Of a stretch of 64,000 nt of DNA, positions 45,142 to 53,687 are shown piece after piece. Below the pieces are notes generated by a model. That model had not been told where the DNA came from. It saw nothing but the letters and a program-made list of their open reading frames with translations, and did not search any database. The stretch lies in contig NZ_JAGINU010000001.1 of NCBI RefSeq assembly GCF_017876315.1, positions 2,046,001 through 2,110,000 of the forward strand, given 5' to 3'. The DNA comes from Pseudonocardia parietis (GTDB taxonomy: Bacteria > Actinomycetota > Actinomycetes > Mycobacteriales > Pseudonocardiaceae). Within the stretch, counting starts at the first letter, position 1; each line of letters begins with the position of its first letter. A program made the position numbers and the translations under genes.

Positions 45142-46643
45142 GCGCCTCCGACCTGACCCGGCTCACCGCCGCCGAGCTCGCCGAGAAGATCCACTCGCGT
45201 GAGGTCTCCGCGGTCGAGGCCGCGCAGACGCACCTGGACCGGATCGCCGCCGTCGACGGGACCGTGCACGCGTTCCTGCACGTCGGAGCCGAGTCCGCAC
45301 TCGCGTCCGCCGAGCGGGTGGACGCCGCGCTGGCGGCGGGGACGAAGCCGGCGTCGCCGCTGGCCGGGGTGCCGCTGGCGCTCAAGGACGTCTTCACCAC
45401 CTCGGACATGCCCACCACCTGCGGCTCGAAGATCCTCGAGGGCTGGCGGCCGCCGTACGACGCGACGTTGACCGAGCGGCTGCGCGCCGCCGGAATCACG
45501 ATCCTGGGCAAGACCAACATGGACGAGTTCGCGATGGGCTCCTCCACCGAGCACTCGGCGTACGGGGTCACCCGCAACCCGTGGGACACCAGCCGGGTGC
45601 CGGGCGGGTCCGGCGGCGGCTCCGCGGCCGCGCTGGCCGCGTACGAGGCGCCGCTGGCGATCGGCACCGACACCGGTGGCTCGATCCGCCAGCCGGCCGC
45701 CTTCACCGGCACCGTCGGCGTCAAGCCGACCTACGGCGGGGTCTCGCGCTACGGCCTGGTCGCCTGCGCGTCCTCGCTGGACCAGGGCGGGCCGTGCGCG
45801 CGCACGGTGCTGGACGCGGCCCTGCTGCACGAGGTGATCGGCGGGCACGACCCGCGGGACTCGACCTCGATCGACCAGCCGGTGCCCGACGTCGTCGCGG
45901 CCGCCCGCCAGGGTGCGAACGGTGACCTGTCCGGGCTGAAGGTCGGCGTCGTCCGTGAGCTGGGCGGCGAGGGTTACCAGCCGGGTGTGCGTGCCGCCTA
46001 CGAGGCGTCGCTGCGCAGTCTGGAGAAGCTCGGTGCCGAGCTGGTCGAGGTGAGCTGCCCGCACTTCGAGTACGGGATGGCCGCCTACTACCTGATCCTG
46101 CCCAGCGAGGTGTCGTCGAACCTGGCCCGGTTCGACGCCATGCGCTACGGCCTGCGCGCCGCGGAGGGAAAGTCGGCCGAGGAGGTCATGGCGAACACCC
46201 GCGAGCAGGGCTTCGGCCCCGAGGTGAAGCGCCGGATCATGCTCGGTACCTACGCGCTGTCGTCGGGCTACTACGACGCCTACTACGGCCAGGCACAGAA
46301 GGTCCGCACGCTGATCAGCCGCGACTTCGCGGCAGCGTTCTCCCAGGTCGACGTGCTGGTCTCGCCGACGACACCGACCACGCCGTTCCCGATCGGCGAG
46401 AAGGTCGACGACCCGCTGGCCATGTACCTCAACGACCTGGCCACGATCCCGACGAACCTGGCCGGGGTGGCCGGGATGTCGGTGCCGTCCGGGCTGTCCG
46501 ACGGGCTGCCGACGGGCCTGCAGGTGATGGCGCCGGCGCTCGGCGAGGCCGTGATGTACCGCGTCGGGGCGGCGTTCGAGGCCGCCCGCGACGCCGACGA
46601 GGGCGGTCCGCTGATCGCGCGCGTTCCGGAGGTGACGGCATGA
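45138..46643 (+). CDS. gatA: Asp/Glu-tRNA amidotransferase subunit A
   Basis: 501-aa amidase-signature enzyme that hydrolyses glutamine and passes ammonia to GatB. The Ser-cisSer-Lys triad lies in [10 protein letters not shown] (Lys), [10 protein letters not shown] (cis-Ser) and [14 protein letters not shown] (Ser). [15 protein letters not shown] is the classic GatA block. GTG 45138 overlaps gatC, and its TGA overlaps gatB as ATGA, so the three subunits are translated together. Confidence 0.97.
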   Translation: MSASDLTRLTAAELAEKIHSREVSAVEAAQTHLDRIAAVDGTVHAFLHVGAESALASAERVDAALAAGTKPASPLAGVPLALKDVFTTSDMPTTCGSKILEGWRPPYDATLTERLRAAGITILGKTNMDEFAMGSSTEHSAYGVTRNPWDTSRVPGGSGGGSAAALAAYEAPLAIGTDTGGSIRQPAAFTGTVGVKPTYGGVSRYGLVACASSLDQGGPCARTVLDAALLHEVIGGHDPRDSTSIDQPVPDVVAAARQGANGDLSGLKVGVVRELGGEGYQPGVRAAYEASLRSLEKLGAELVEVSCPHFEYGMAAYYLILPSEVSSNLARFDAMRYGLRAAEGKSAEEVMANTREQGFGPEVKRRIMLGTYALSSGYYDAYYGQAQKVRTLISRDFAAAFSQVDVLVSPTTPTTPFPIGEKVDDPLAMYLNDLATIPTNLAGVAGMSVPSGLSDGLPTGLQVMAPALGEAVMYRVGAAFEAARDADEGGPLIARVPEVTA

Positions 46644-48145
46644 CCGCGTCCGTGGAGCTGGTCGAGTTCGACGACGTCGTAGCCCGCTTCGACCCGATGC
46701 TGGGCATCGAGGTGCACGTGGAGCTGTCCACGAACACCAAGATGTTCTGCGGCTGCCCGACCGAGTTCGGCGCCGAGCCGAACACCCAGGTCTGCCCGGT
46801 CTGCCTGGGCATGCCCGGCGCGCTGCCGGTGGTCAACCGGGCCGCGGTGGAGTCGGCGATCCGGATCGGCCTGGCGCTGAACTGCTCGATCGCGCCGTGG
46901 GGCCGGTTCGCCCGGAAGAACTACTTCTATCCGGACATGCCGAAGAACTTCCAGACCTCGCAGTACGACGAGCCGATCGCCGTCGACGGGTTCCTGGACC
47001 TGACCCTGGACGACGGCGAGGTCGTCCGGATCGGCATCGAGCGCGCGCACATGGAGGAGGACACCGGCAAGTCGTTGCACGTCGGTGGGGCCGACGGCCG
47101 GATCCACGGCGCCGACCACTCGCTGCTCGACTACAACCGGGCAGGCGTGCCGCTGATCGAGATCGTCACGAAGATGATCCCGGACACCGGTGCCCGTGCG
47201 CCGGAGGTGGCCCGCGCCTACGTCACCGCGCTGCGCGACCTGGTCAAGTCGCTCGGTGTCTCGGACGTCCGGATGGACCAGGGCTCGATGCGTGCCGACG
47301 TGAACCTCTCGCTCTCGCCCGCCGGTTCCGGGACGCTCGGTACCCGCACCGAGACCAAGAACGTCAACTCGCTGCGGTCGGTCGAGCGCGCGGTCCGCCA
47401 CGAGATGGGCCGGCAGGCCGGCGTGCTCGACGCCGGGATCGAGATCATCCAGGAGACCCGGCACTTCGACGAGTCCACCGGGCACACCCGGGCCGGGCGG
47501 CGCAAGGAGACCTCGGAGGACTACCGGTACTTCCCGGAGCCCGACCTGGTCCCGATCGCGCCGAGCGCCGAGTGGGTCGAGGAGCTGCGCGGCACCCTGC
47601 CGGAGCTGCCCTGGGAGCGCCGCCGCCGGATCCAGGACGAGTGGGGCGTCTCCGACGAGGAGATCCGCGACCTGGTCAACGCCGGGGCACTCGACCTGGT
47701 CGAGGCCACCGTCGCGGCGGGCGCCTCCTCCCAGGAGTCCCGCTCCTGGTGGGTCGCCTACCTCGCCCAGCAGGCCAACACCCGCGAGGTCGAGCTGACC
47801 GACCTGCCGATCACCCCGGCGCAGGTCGCCCGGGTGATCCAGCAGGTCGCCGACGGCGAGCTGACCAACAAGCTGGCCCGCCAGGTCGTCGACGGGGTGC
47901 TCGCCGGTGAGGGGTCGCCGGACGAGGTCGTCGCCGCCCGCGGCCTGAAGGTCGTCTCCGACGAGGGCGAGCTGATCGCCGCCGTCGACGCGGCCCTGGC
48001 CGAGCAGCCCGACGTCGTGGAGAAGATCCGCGGCGGCAAGGTGGCCGCGGCCGGTGCGATCGTCGGGGCCGTCATGAAGGCCACCAAGGGTCAGGCCGAC
48101 GCCAAGCGTGTGAAGGAGCTCGTGGTCGAGCGCGCGGGCGCGTAG
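46640..48145 (+). CDS. gatB: Asp/Glu-tRNA amidotransferase subunit B
   Basis: 501-aa subunit that activates the tRNA-bound carboxylate with ATP and amidates it. GatB signature regions: [50 protein letters not shown] and the C-terminal tail/YqeY domain ([21 protein letters not shown]). The presence of GatCAB suggests that Gln- and/or Asn-tRNA are made by transamidation. A large hairpin follows the stop. The pfkA gene that separates gatA and gatB in mycobacteria is missing here. Confidence 0.97.
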   Translation: MTASVELVEFDDVVARFDPMLGIEVHVELSTNTKMFCGCPTEFGAEPNTQVCPVCLGMPGALPVVNRAAVESAIRIGLALNCSIAPWGRFARKNYFYPDMPKNFQTSQYDEPIAVDGFLDLTLDDGEVVRIGIERAHMEEDTGKSLHVGGADGRIHGADHSLLDYNRAGVPLIEIVTKMIPDTGARAPEVARAYVTALRDLVKSLGVSDVRMDQGSMRADVNLSLSPAGSGTLGTRTETKNVNSLRSVERAVRHEMGRQAGVLDAGIEIIQETRHFDESTGHTRAGRRKETSEDYRYFPEPDLVPIAPSAEWVEELRGTLPELPWERRRRIQDEWGVSDEEIRDLVNAGALDLVEATVAAGASSQESRSWWVAYLAQQANTREVELTDLPITPAQVARVIQQVADGELTNKLARQVVDGVLAGEGSPDEVVAARGLKVVSDEGELIAAVDAALAEQPDVVEKIRGGKVAAAGAIVGAVMKATKGQADAKRVKELVVERAGA

Positions 48146-48147
48146 CG

Positions 48148-48228
48148 AGACCCGTTCCCTACGAGGGGCACATCAGCGCTCTCCGACGGAGATCGGACTG
48201 CGCTGGTGTGCCCCTCGTGCGGTCTCTG
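48148..48228 (+). terminator. Nested hairpin after gatB
   Basis: GAGACC...GGTCTC encloses an 18-bp stem (CGAGGGGCACATCAGCGC with GCGCTGGTGTGCCCCTCG, one G-T pair), and the loop itself folds as TCTCCG/CGGAGA. It lies between convergent gatB and the lipoprotein gene and could terminate in both directions. Confidence 0.65.
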
Positions 48229-48230
48229 CC

Positions 48231-48321
48231 CTGCGTACCCGGCGCACCCCGGGTCGCTTTGCTCTGCGTACCCCGGCGCACCCGGGCGCTTTGCTCTGCG
48301 TACCCGGGCGCACCGGGGGTC
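48231..48321. repeat. About 33-bp tandem repeat, unit also found in the plsC-like gene
   Basis: Nearly three copies of a unit beginning CTGCGTACCCCGGCGCACCC and ending CGCTTTGCT (starts 48231, 48264, 48296). The last copy runs into the stop codon of the opposite-strand lipoprotein gene (48320-48322). The same sequence with two changes lies at 25965-25994. Confidence 0.75.
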
Positions 48322-49444
48322 AGATCGCGCTCTCGCCGCCGCCGGTCGGGGGCTGGATGCGGATGACGCGGTCGTCGGTCCGGCCCGGGGCGGTGCCGTC
48401 GCGGTTGACGGTGCCCAGCCACAGCAGCCCGTCGGGGGCCAGGATCACCGACCCGATGGAGCCGTAGGTCCCCTCCAGCACCGGTTTCGGGTCGCCGGTG
48501 AAGCCGCCGTCCCGGCCGGGTGCGAGCACGAACAGCGCCCCGGCGGTGCGCTGCGCGACGACGACGGTCCCCGGCAGCACGGTGCACCCGGCGACTCCCG
48601 GACGCTCGGGCCAGGTCCACGCGGGCGCGCCCAGTTGGCCGGGGGAGACGCGGTGGAGGACGTCGCGCGACGGCGTCCGGTCGGTCACCCAGGTCGTGCG
48701 CGCGGCCGGGTCGACACAGATCCCGCCCGGGTCGGTGAGCCCGCGGGCCAGTACCGGGGACGCGGGGTCCGGGTTGCCGGCGGCCGGCCGCCCGAGCGTG
48801 TCGATGCGCAGCACCGCCCCGGCCAGCGGGCCCTCGCCGGCCCCGGTCGCGACGAGCAGCGACGACCCGTCCGCGTCGACGGCGAGCGCCCCGCCCACCG
48901 TGTTCGGCAGCCCCGTGAGCACCGGCTTCGGCGGCTCGCCGGGCGCGATCCGCAACACCTGCCCGCCCTCGGGAGTGCCGGCGAGCACGTAGACGAGCTG
49001 ATCCTCGGCGTAGCCGGGGGAGAGCACCAGACCGGTGACGCCGGTCGCCGGGTCGACCGGGACGGTCGCCACCTGTACCGGCTCGGCACCGCGCCGGACC
49101 TGCAGGACCCGGCCGGTCCGGCGCTCGGCGACGAGGGCCTCGTCGCCCGGCGGCAGCACCGCGACGGCGCCGACCGGGCCGAGGCAGGCCGCGACGACCT
49201 GCGGATCGGGGTCCTCGCAGGGCCCGGGTGGCGGCGGCTGCCCGCCCGGTTGCTGCTGCGGTGCGGGTGTGGACGGCGGCGGTTCCACGGTCGGCGCCAA
49301 CGCCGGCGGCCCGCCGAGCTCGCCCTCGCCCTCGGCCTTCGGCCGCCACTCCCGCGCCCCCTGGTCGGGGAACGTCGCGCAGCCGCTCACGAGCACGAGC
49401 GACGCGAGCAGCGCCGCGACGAGCAGCGGCAGGCGTGCGGTCAC
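48320..49444 (-). CDS. LppZ-like lipoprotein, PQQ/sorbosone dehydrogenase fold
   Basis: 374-aa lipoprotein. Signal peptide LPLLVAALLASLVLVSGC ends in a lipobox with the lipidated Cys. A Pro/Gln-rich linker (about 45-70) leads to a six-bladed beta-propeller: VAVLPPGDEALVAERRTGRVLQ, GVTGLVLSPGYAED, GSSLLVATGAG, TWVTDRTP and GSIGSVILAPDGLLWLGTVNRDG, as in glucose/sorbosone dehydrogenases. Length and position match mycobacterial LppZ (Rv3006), whose function is undefined. GTG 49444 is preceded by TAGCGT and 7 bases. It is attached outside the membrane; enzymatic activity is not proven. Confidence 0.85.
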   Translation of the reverse strand: MTARLPLLVAALLASLVLVSGCATFPDQGAREWRPKAEGEGELGGPPALAPTVEPPPSTPAPQQQPGGQPPPPGPCEDPDPQVVAACLGPVGAVAVLPPGDEALVAERRTGRVLQVRRGAEPVQVATVPVDPATGVTGLVLSPGYAEDQLVYVLAGTPEGGQVLRIAPGEPPKPVLTGLPNTVGGALAVDADGSSLLVATGAGEGPLAGAVLRIDTLGRPAAGNPDPASPVLARGLTDPGGICVDPAARTTWVTDRTPSRDVLHRVSPGQLGAPAWTWPERPGVAGCTVLPGTVVVAQRTAGALFVLAPGRDGGFTGDPKPVLEGTYGSIGSVILAPDGLLWLGTVNRDGTAPGRTDDRVIRIQPPTGGGESAI

Positions 49445-49451
49445 CCCGACC

Positions 49452-49457
49452 ACGCTA
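49452..49457 (-). promoter_or_regulatory. Leaderless -10 box of the lipoprotein gene
   Basis: TAGCGT on the minus strand, 7 bases before GTG 49444; identical geometry to the ilv leader peptide at 56850. Confidence 0.55.
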
Positions 49458-49498
49458 GGCGGCGCGAGGTGAGTGCCGGGTGAGTACGGTCCGGTGCC

Positions 49499-50416
49499 AT
49501 GAGCCCCCTGACCGTTCTGGTCCCCCAGGCCGAAGGAGCCGAGATCCTGTCCGAGGTGGACGGTCTGCGCCCGGTCGTCTACGACCCGCAGGAGCCGCTG
49601 CCCGCCGAGGCCGCCACCGCCCCGGCTCTGATCGCGCCGTTCCTCGCGACCTCGGAGGCGGTGAAGATGACCGCACAGATGCCGGAGCTGAGACTCGTCC
49701 AGCTGCTCACGGCGGGGGCCGAGGCCTGGATCGGGCAGCTGCCCGACGGCGTCGCCCTGTCCGACGGCCGCGGCGCGCACGGTGGCGCCACCGCCGAGTG
49801 GGTGGTGTCGGTGCTGCTGGCCGTCTACCGGCACCTGGACCGGTTCGTGCGCGCCCAGGACCGCGGGGTCTGGGACTACCACCAGACTGAGGAGCTGGCC
49901 GGGAAGAAGATCCTCATCGTCGGGGCGGGCGACGTCGGCGCGAAGACGAAGGCCCGGCTGGAGCCGTTCGACGTCGAGATCACGATGGTCGGCCGCACCG
50001 CCCGCGAGGGCGTGCACGGCTGGGACGAGCTGCCCGCGCTGCTGCCCGAGCACGACGCGACCGTGCTGATCGTCCCGCTCACCGACGAGACCCGCGGGAT
50101 GGTCGACGCCGGGTTCCTGGCCGCGATGCCCGACGGGGCGTTGCTGGTCAACGGCGCCCGCGGTCCCGTGTGTGACACCGACGCCCTGCTCGCCGAGCTG
50201 CAGTCGGGGAGGTTGCGTGCCGCCGTCGACGTCACCGACCCCGAGCCGCTCCCGCAGGGGCACCCGCTCTTCTCCGCGCCCGGTCTGCTGCTGACCCCGC
50301 ACGTCGGGGGGAGCGTGCCGCTGGCGATGCGCCGGGCCTACCGGGTGGCGGCCGAGCAGCTGACGGCGTTCGCCCGCGGGGAGGAGCCGGCGAACCTGGT
50401 GACCGGGGCCTACTGA
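49499..50416 (+). CDS. D-isomer-specific 2-hydroxyacid dehydrogenase family protein
   Basis: 305-aa NAD(P)-dependent dehydrogenase. The nucleotide-binding loop is ILIVGAGDVGAKT, and catalytic residues appear as Arg in LLVNGARG, the acidic residue in VDVTDPEPLP and His in LLTPHVGG. The shorter catalytic N-domain (about 120 residues) resembles glyoxylate/hydroxypyruvate reductase-type members. ATG 49499 is divergent from the lipoprotein gene across 54 bases. Substrate not assignable. Confidence 0.88.
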   Translation: MSPLTVLVPQAEGAEILSEVDGLRPVVYDPQEPLPAEAATAPALIAPFLATSEAVKMTAQMPELRLVQLLTAGAEAWIGQLPDGVALSDGRGAHGGATAEWVVSVLLAVYRHLDRFVRAQDRGVWDYHQTEELAGKKILIVGAGDVGAKTKARLEPFDVEITMVGRTAREGVHGWDELPALLPEHDATVLIVPLTDETRGMVDAGFLAAMPDGALLVNGARGPVCDTDALLAELQSGRLRAAVDVTDPEPLPQGHPLFSAPGLLLTPHVGGSVPLAMRRAYRVAAEQLTAFARGEEPANLVTGAY

Positions 50417-50783
50417 GAGCCCGGGGGCGGCAGGAGTGGCGCGGGCACCGGTCGAAGCGGGGACCGCGGAAGGCGCAGCGTCACCAGGACTGCCACGTTC
50501 GGGCAGTCTCCCGGCTGTCGATGGACAGCGCTGCTAAGGGTCACCTAACATCCTGAGGGCCCGCGCTCGGGCACCTCTCGCACGAGGTGCCCGGGTGGGG
50601 TCCAGGTCACACTCGGGGGACGGGCCCGCGCACGTGCGCTTAACGTGATCACGAGGAGCCGGGACCTGACGCCGTGCGGTCCCGGCTTTCTGCTGTTCGC
50701 AGCACTGCACGGTGGCGCGTATCACGCGCGGAAGCGGTCCGCTTGTCGCTGCAACCATCCGGTGGATGGCGTAGCGTTGCCGC

Positions 50784-50856
50784 TCAGTCGCAGCCTGCTG
50801 CGATTGCCACGACACCCCCGGATGCGTACCCCCCTTAACGCATCCGGGGGTTGTCA
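50784..50856 (+). ncRNA. Candidate small RNA with C6-loop hairpin (6C-like)
   Basis: A TAGCGT -10 box at 50772-50777 would start a transcript near 50784. It begins with a hairpin CAGTCGCAG/CTGCGATTG (50785-50806, loop CCTG) and ends with a perfect 14-bp stem (50814-50827 with 50838-50851) whose loop contains six C residues. Actinobacterial 6C RNAs have two stem-loops with C6 loops; here only the second loop has them. The promoter at 50522-50551 could give a longer form of about 290 bases. Confidence 0.45.
50814..50851 (+). terminator. Strong hairpin terminator with C6 loop
   Basis: ACCCCCGGATGCGT pairs perfectly with ACGCATCCGGGGGT, followed by TGTCATTGG. It could end the candidate small RNA. 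Confidence 0.7.
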
Positions 50857-51048
50857 TTGGTTAGCTTAGATCATCGAGGCCCACCCGCGGCGGGGCAGGC
50901 TGCCTCCGTGCGGGCCCGCCCCTCGATGTTCACCCGCCCGGAGTCGCCACGGCCTGCGTGTCGCGCGGGTCGAGACGGTGTTCGTGCCCGCCTTCCCCGT
51001 ACGGTGTCAGGTCTGTAGCGGCGTGCCGGATAGGCGGAGGTGTTCACC

Positions 51049-51063
51049 CTGACTCAGAGTCAG
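51049..51063. promoter_or_regulatory. Perfect palindrome CTGACTCAGAGTCAG before doxX
   Basis: 7+1+7 palindrome, 57 bases upstream of ATG 51121. Low G/C at third positions here argues that it is non-coding and that the DoxX start is downstream. It is a possible repressor site. Confidence 0.4.
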
Positions 51064-51120
51064 TACGACTGGGGCAGCCTTTCCGGTGACGAACCGCCCG
51101 AGCGGACCCGGCCGGAGCGG

Positions 51121-51651
51121 ATGCCGGTGCCCGCGCACATCTCGTCGGACATCGGGCTGCTGATCCTGCGTGTCGTCGTCGGCGGGATCTTCGCCGCGCA
51201 CGGCGCGCAGAAGGTGTTCGGGCTGCTCGGCGGGCTCGGCCCGGCCGGCACCGCCGACGCACTGGCCGGCCTCGGTTTCACGGCGTTCGCGATGCCGCTG
51301 GCCTGGGTGCTCGGTGTCGGGCAGCTGGTGCTCGGCGCGCTGCTGGTGCTGGGCCTGCTGACCCCGTTCGCGGCGGCGGGCCTGCTCGCCATGAAGATCG
51401 TCGCGATCGTGGTGTCGCTCGGACCCGCCGGGCAGCCGATGGTGCCGCTGTTCGCGGCGGACGGCCCGAACTCGCTGGAGCTGCACCTGCTGCTCGGCGG
51501 CGGGGCCGCGGCACTGCTGTTCACCGGGGCGGGCCGGCTCGCGCTCGACGCCGGCCGCACCTACCAGCGCCGCCCGTTGCCGTGGTCGGTGCTGTTGCTC
51601 GTCGTCGGGGTGGGCGTGGCGTTGCTGGTCCTGTTCGTGCTCCGCCGGTGA
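51121..51651 (+). CDS. DoxX family membrane protein (Rv3005c-like)
   Basis: 176-aa membrane protein with four hydrophobic segments and the DoxX hallmark LRVVVGGIFAAHGAQKVFGLLGG at the N-terminus, then PLAWVLGVGQLVLGALLVLGL and FAAAGLLAMKIVAIV. In mycobacteria the DoxX protein Rv3005c is part of a membrane oxidoreductase complex with SodA and SseA that handles thiol/oxidative stress; those partners are not adjacent here. GTG 51040 would add 27 polar residues, but its Shine-Dalgarno has no spacing; ATG 51121 has GGAG nearby. The stop overlaps the next gene as GTGA. Confidence 0.8.
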   Translation: MPVPAHISSDIGLLILRVVVGGIFAAHGAQKVFGLLGGLGPAGTADALAGLGFTAFAMPLAWVLGVGQLVLGALLVLGLLTPFAAAGLLAMKIVAIVVSLGPAGQPMVPLFAADGPNSLELHLLLGGGAAALLFTGAGRLALDAGRTYQRRPLPWSVLLLVVGVGVALLVLFVLRR

Positions 51652-52595
51652 ACGAGGGCCCGGCGCCGGTACCCGACGACGCCTGGCTCCGCCCGCTCGG
51701 GAAGCGGCTGCGCCGCGAGGTACGGGTGACCGCGCGCGAACCACTGTCCGGCGGGTACGCCTCGGGCGGCGCCGAACGCATCGAACTGGACGACGGCACT
51801 CGCGTCGTGCTCAAGCGCACCGGTCCGACCGAGGCCGCCGCACTGCGGGCAGTGGCCGTGGTGAACGGGCCCGCCCGGCTGCCGCGGATGCTCGCCTCCG
51901 GAGACGGCTGGATCCTGCTCGCGCACGAGACCGGCGACCCGTTGCCGGACGGCGGCCCCGTCCCGGACGACGTGTGGCGCACCCTCGGGCTGGTGCACGC
52001 GCACTGGCGGCGCAACCGCCCGCGCGGCGTCCCGCTGGTCGATCCGGCCTGGTGGGCGGGGTTGTGCGGCACGGCCTCCGAGGGACTGCGGGCGGCCGCG
52101 GACCGGAGCGGGACGGTCGGCGACACCGCGAGCCGGGCCGTCCTCACCGATGCCGACGCCGCCGTGTGCGGCTGGGCGACCGACGACCGGATCACCACCG
52201 CGCTCGCCGCACTGCCCCGCACGCTCTGCCACGGCGACGCCCACCGCGGCAACGTCCACACCGGACCGGCCGGGGCGGTGCTGCTGGACTGGGGCAACGC
52301 CCGCGTCGCGCCCGGCTCGCTGGACTGCGTCGTGCTCAGCGCACCACCCGCCGGCGGCCCGGCCGACCTGCCCGCGGACGCGGTCCCGGAGCTGTACCGG
52401 GAGACCCTGCACGCCGAGCTCGGCGCGCCCGACCCGCCCCGGATGATCGCCGCCGAGGCGGCGTGGGCCCGGGTGCAGGCGCACGTGCAGTACCTGCCGT
52501 TCGCCGCCGAGCACCAGGGAGCGGAACGGGTCGCGTCGATGGTCCGGGTCGCGCGGGCCTCACTGACCGAGCTGGGCGAGGCGCTGGGCCGGTGA
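51648..52595 (+). CDS. Fructosamine kinase/APH-fold phosphotransferase-like protein
   Basis: 315-aa protein of the aminoglycoside-phosphotransferase/fructosamine-kinase superfamily. The catalytic loop CHGDAHRGNVH is followed by the metal-binding LLDWGNARV (DFG-like). VVLKRTGPTEAAAL has the ATP-binding Lys. GTG 51648 overlaps the doxX stop, so the two are coupled. It may phosphorylate a small sugar or amino compound; drug resistance should not be assumed. Confidence 0.78.
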   Translation: MNEGPAPVPDDAWLRPLGKRLRREVRVTAREPLSGGYASGGAERIELDDGTRVVLKRTGPTEAAALRAVAVVNGPARLPRMLASGDGWILLAHETGDPLPDGGPVPDDVWRTLGLVHAHWRRNRPRGVPLVDPAWWAGLCGTASEGLRAAADRSGTVGDTASRAVLTDADAAVCGWATDDRITTALAALPRTLCHGDAHRGNVHTGPAGAVLLDWGNARVAPGSLDCVVLSAPPAGGPADLPADAVPELYRETLHAELGAPDPPRMIAAEAAWARVQAHVQYLPFAAEHQGAERVASMVRVARASLTELGEALGR

Positions 52596-52602
52596 GCGTG
52601 GC

Positions 52603-53586
52603 TCAGCGGCCGACCGTGCGCTGCAGGTGCTCGGGGTAGCGCTCGCCTGCCACCGCCGACGCCGGTGCCGCGGCTCCGATCTCGGCCAGCTCGTCGCCGG
52701 ACAGCTCGAGCGACGCGGCAGCGACGTTCTCCTCCAGGTAGCGGCGCCGCTTGGTGCCCGGGATCGGGACGACGTGCTCGCCCCGGCTCTGCACCCAGGC
52801 CAGCGCGAGCTGCCCGGGCGTGACCCCGCGCCGCTCGGCGAGCGAGGAAAGTGCCCGCACGATCGCCAGGTTCGCGTCCAGGTTCTCCTCGGCGAACCGG
52901 GGCAGGCCCCGCCGCATGTCACCCTCCTCGAACTGGCCGGTGGAGGTGATCGCGCCGGTGAGGAACCCGCGCCCGAGCGGCGAGAACGGCACGATCCCGA
53001 CGCCCAGCTCTGCGCACACCGGCGCGACGGAGTCCTCGATGTCGCGGGTCCACAGCGACCACTCGGACTGGACGGCCGCCGGCGGGTGCACCGCGTGGGC
53101 CCGGCGGACGGTCTCCGCGCTGCACTCGGACAGCCCGTAGTGCCGGATCGTGCCCTCGTCGATCAGCTCGGTGAGCGCGCCGACGGTCTCCTCGATCGGC
53201 GTATCCGGGTCGACCCGGTGCTGGTAGTAGAGGTCGATGTGGTCGACGCCCAGCCGGCGCAGCGACTCCTGCACGCACTGCCGGACGTACGCGCGGTCGC
53301 CCTGTGCGCCCTGGTTCCCGGCGGCGTCGCGGACGATGCCGAACTTGGTCGCCAGCACCACCCGGTCGCGGCGGTCGGCGATCGCGCGGCCGACGAGCTC
53401 CTCGTTGGCGCCGTCGCCGTAGACGTTCGCGGTGTCCAGCAGCGTGACGCCGAGGTCGAGCGCCCGGTGGATCGTCGCGATCGACTCGGACTCGTCACCG
53501 GCCCCGTAGCTCTGCGACATCCCCATGCAGCCGAGCCCCTGCGCGGAGACGACCAGCGCCCCAACCGAACGCGTCCCGATACCCAT
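52603..53586 (-). CDS. Aldo/keto reductase
   Basis: 327-aa NADPH-dependent reductase. The tetrad is present: Asp in LLDTANVYG, Tyr in the same motif, Lys in LATKFGIV and His in LYYQHRVD. The sequence [12 protein letters not shown] and the [10 protein letters not shown] block place it near AKR13-type enzymes that reduce small aldehydes such as methylglyoxal. ATG 53586 is 8 bases after TAGGGT (53595-53600). It is downstream of ilvD on the same strand, separated from it by a 27-bp perfect hairpin. Confidence 0.92.
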   Translation of the reverse strand: MGIGTRSVGALVVSAQGLGCMGMSQSYGAGDESESIATIHRALDLGVTLLDTANVYGDGANEELVGRAIADRRDRVVLATKFGIVRDAAGNQGAQGDRAYVRQCVQESLRRLGVDHIDLYYQHRVDPDTPIEETVGALTELIDEGTIRHYGLSECSAETVRRAHAVHPPAAVQSEWSLWTRDIEDSVAPVCAELGVGIVPFSPLGRGFLTGAITSTGQFEEGDMRRGLPRFAEENLDANLAIVRALSSLAERRGVTPGQLALAWVQSRGEHVVPIPGTKRRRYLEENVAAASLELSGDELAEIGAAAPASAVAGERYPEHLQRTVGR

Positions 53587-53613
53587 ACCCGAGAACCCTA
53601 GTCGGGGCGCGCC

Positions 53614-53677
53614 TCACACCCCTTCGCCGATCCGCACACCCGCTGCAGCAGGTGTGCGGATCGGCGAAGGGGTGTGA
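53614..53677 (-). terminator. 27-bp perfect inverted repeat after ilvD
   Basis: The arms 53614-53640 and 53651-53677 (each starting or ending TCACACCCC / GGGGTGTGA) are perfectly complementary around a 10-base loop containing CTGCAG. It starts 10 bases beyond the ilvD stop. No T-run. It probably stops ilvD transcription before the reductase gene. Confidence 0.75.
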
Positions 53678-53687
53678 AGCGGGTGCG

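Larger units (their letters stand above)
50417..51039. other. Long structured intergenic region
   Basis: About 620 bases without a supportable protein gene. In order it holds TGGACA-N18-TAACAT (50522-50551, a good promoter), a 10-bp hairpin CGGGCACCTC/GAGGTGCCCG (50568-50593), the palindrome CGTGATCACG (50644-50653), a hairpin AGCCGGGAC/GTCCCGGCT followed by TTC (50657-50690), a TAGCGT box (50772-50777), and a strong terminator with a C6 loop (50814-50851). This looks like one or two non-coding transcripts. Confidence 0.6.

Noticed and set aside
50533..50549. Possible IdeR/DtxR iron box (TTAGGTGACCCTTAGC on the minus strand)
   Set aside because: Only about 12 of 16 positions match and no iron gene is adjacent; it overlaps a promoter-like -10 that explains it better.
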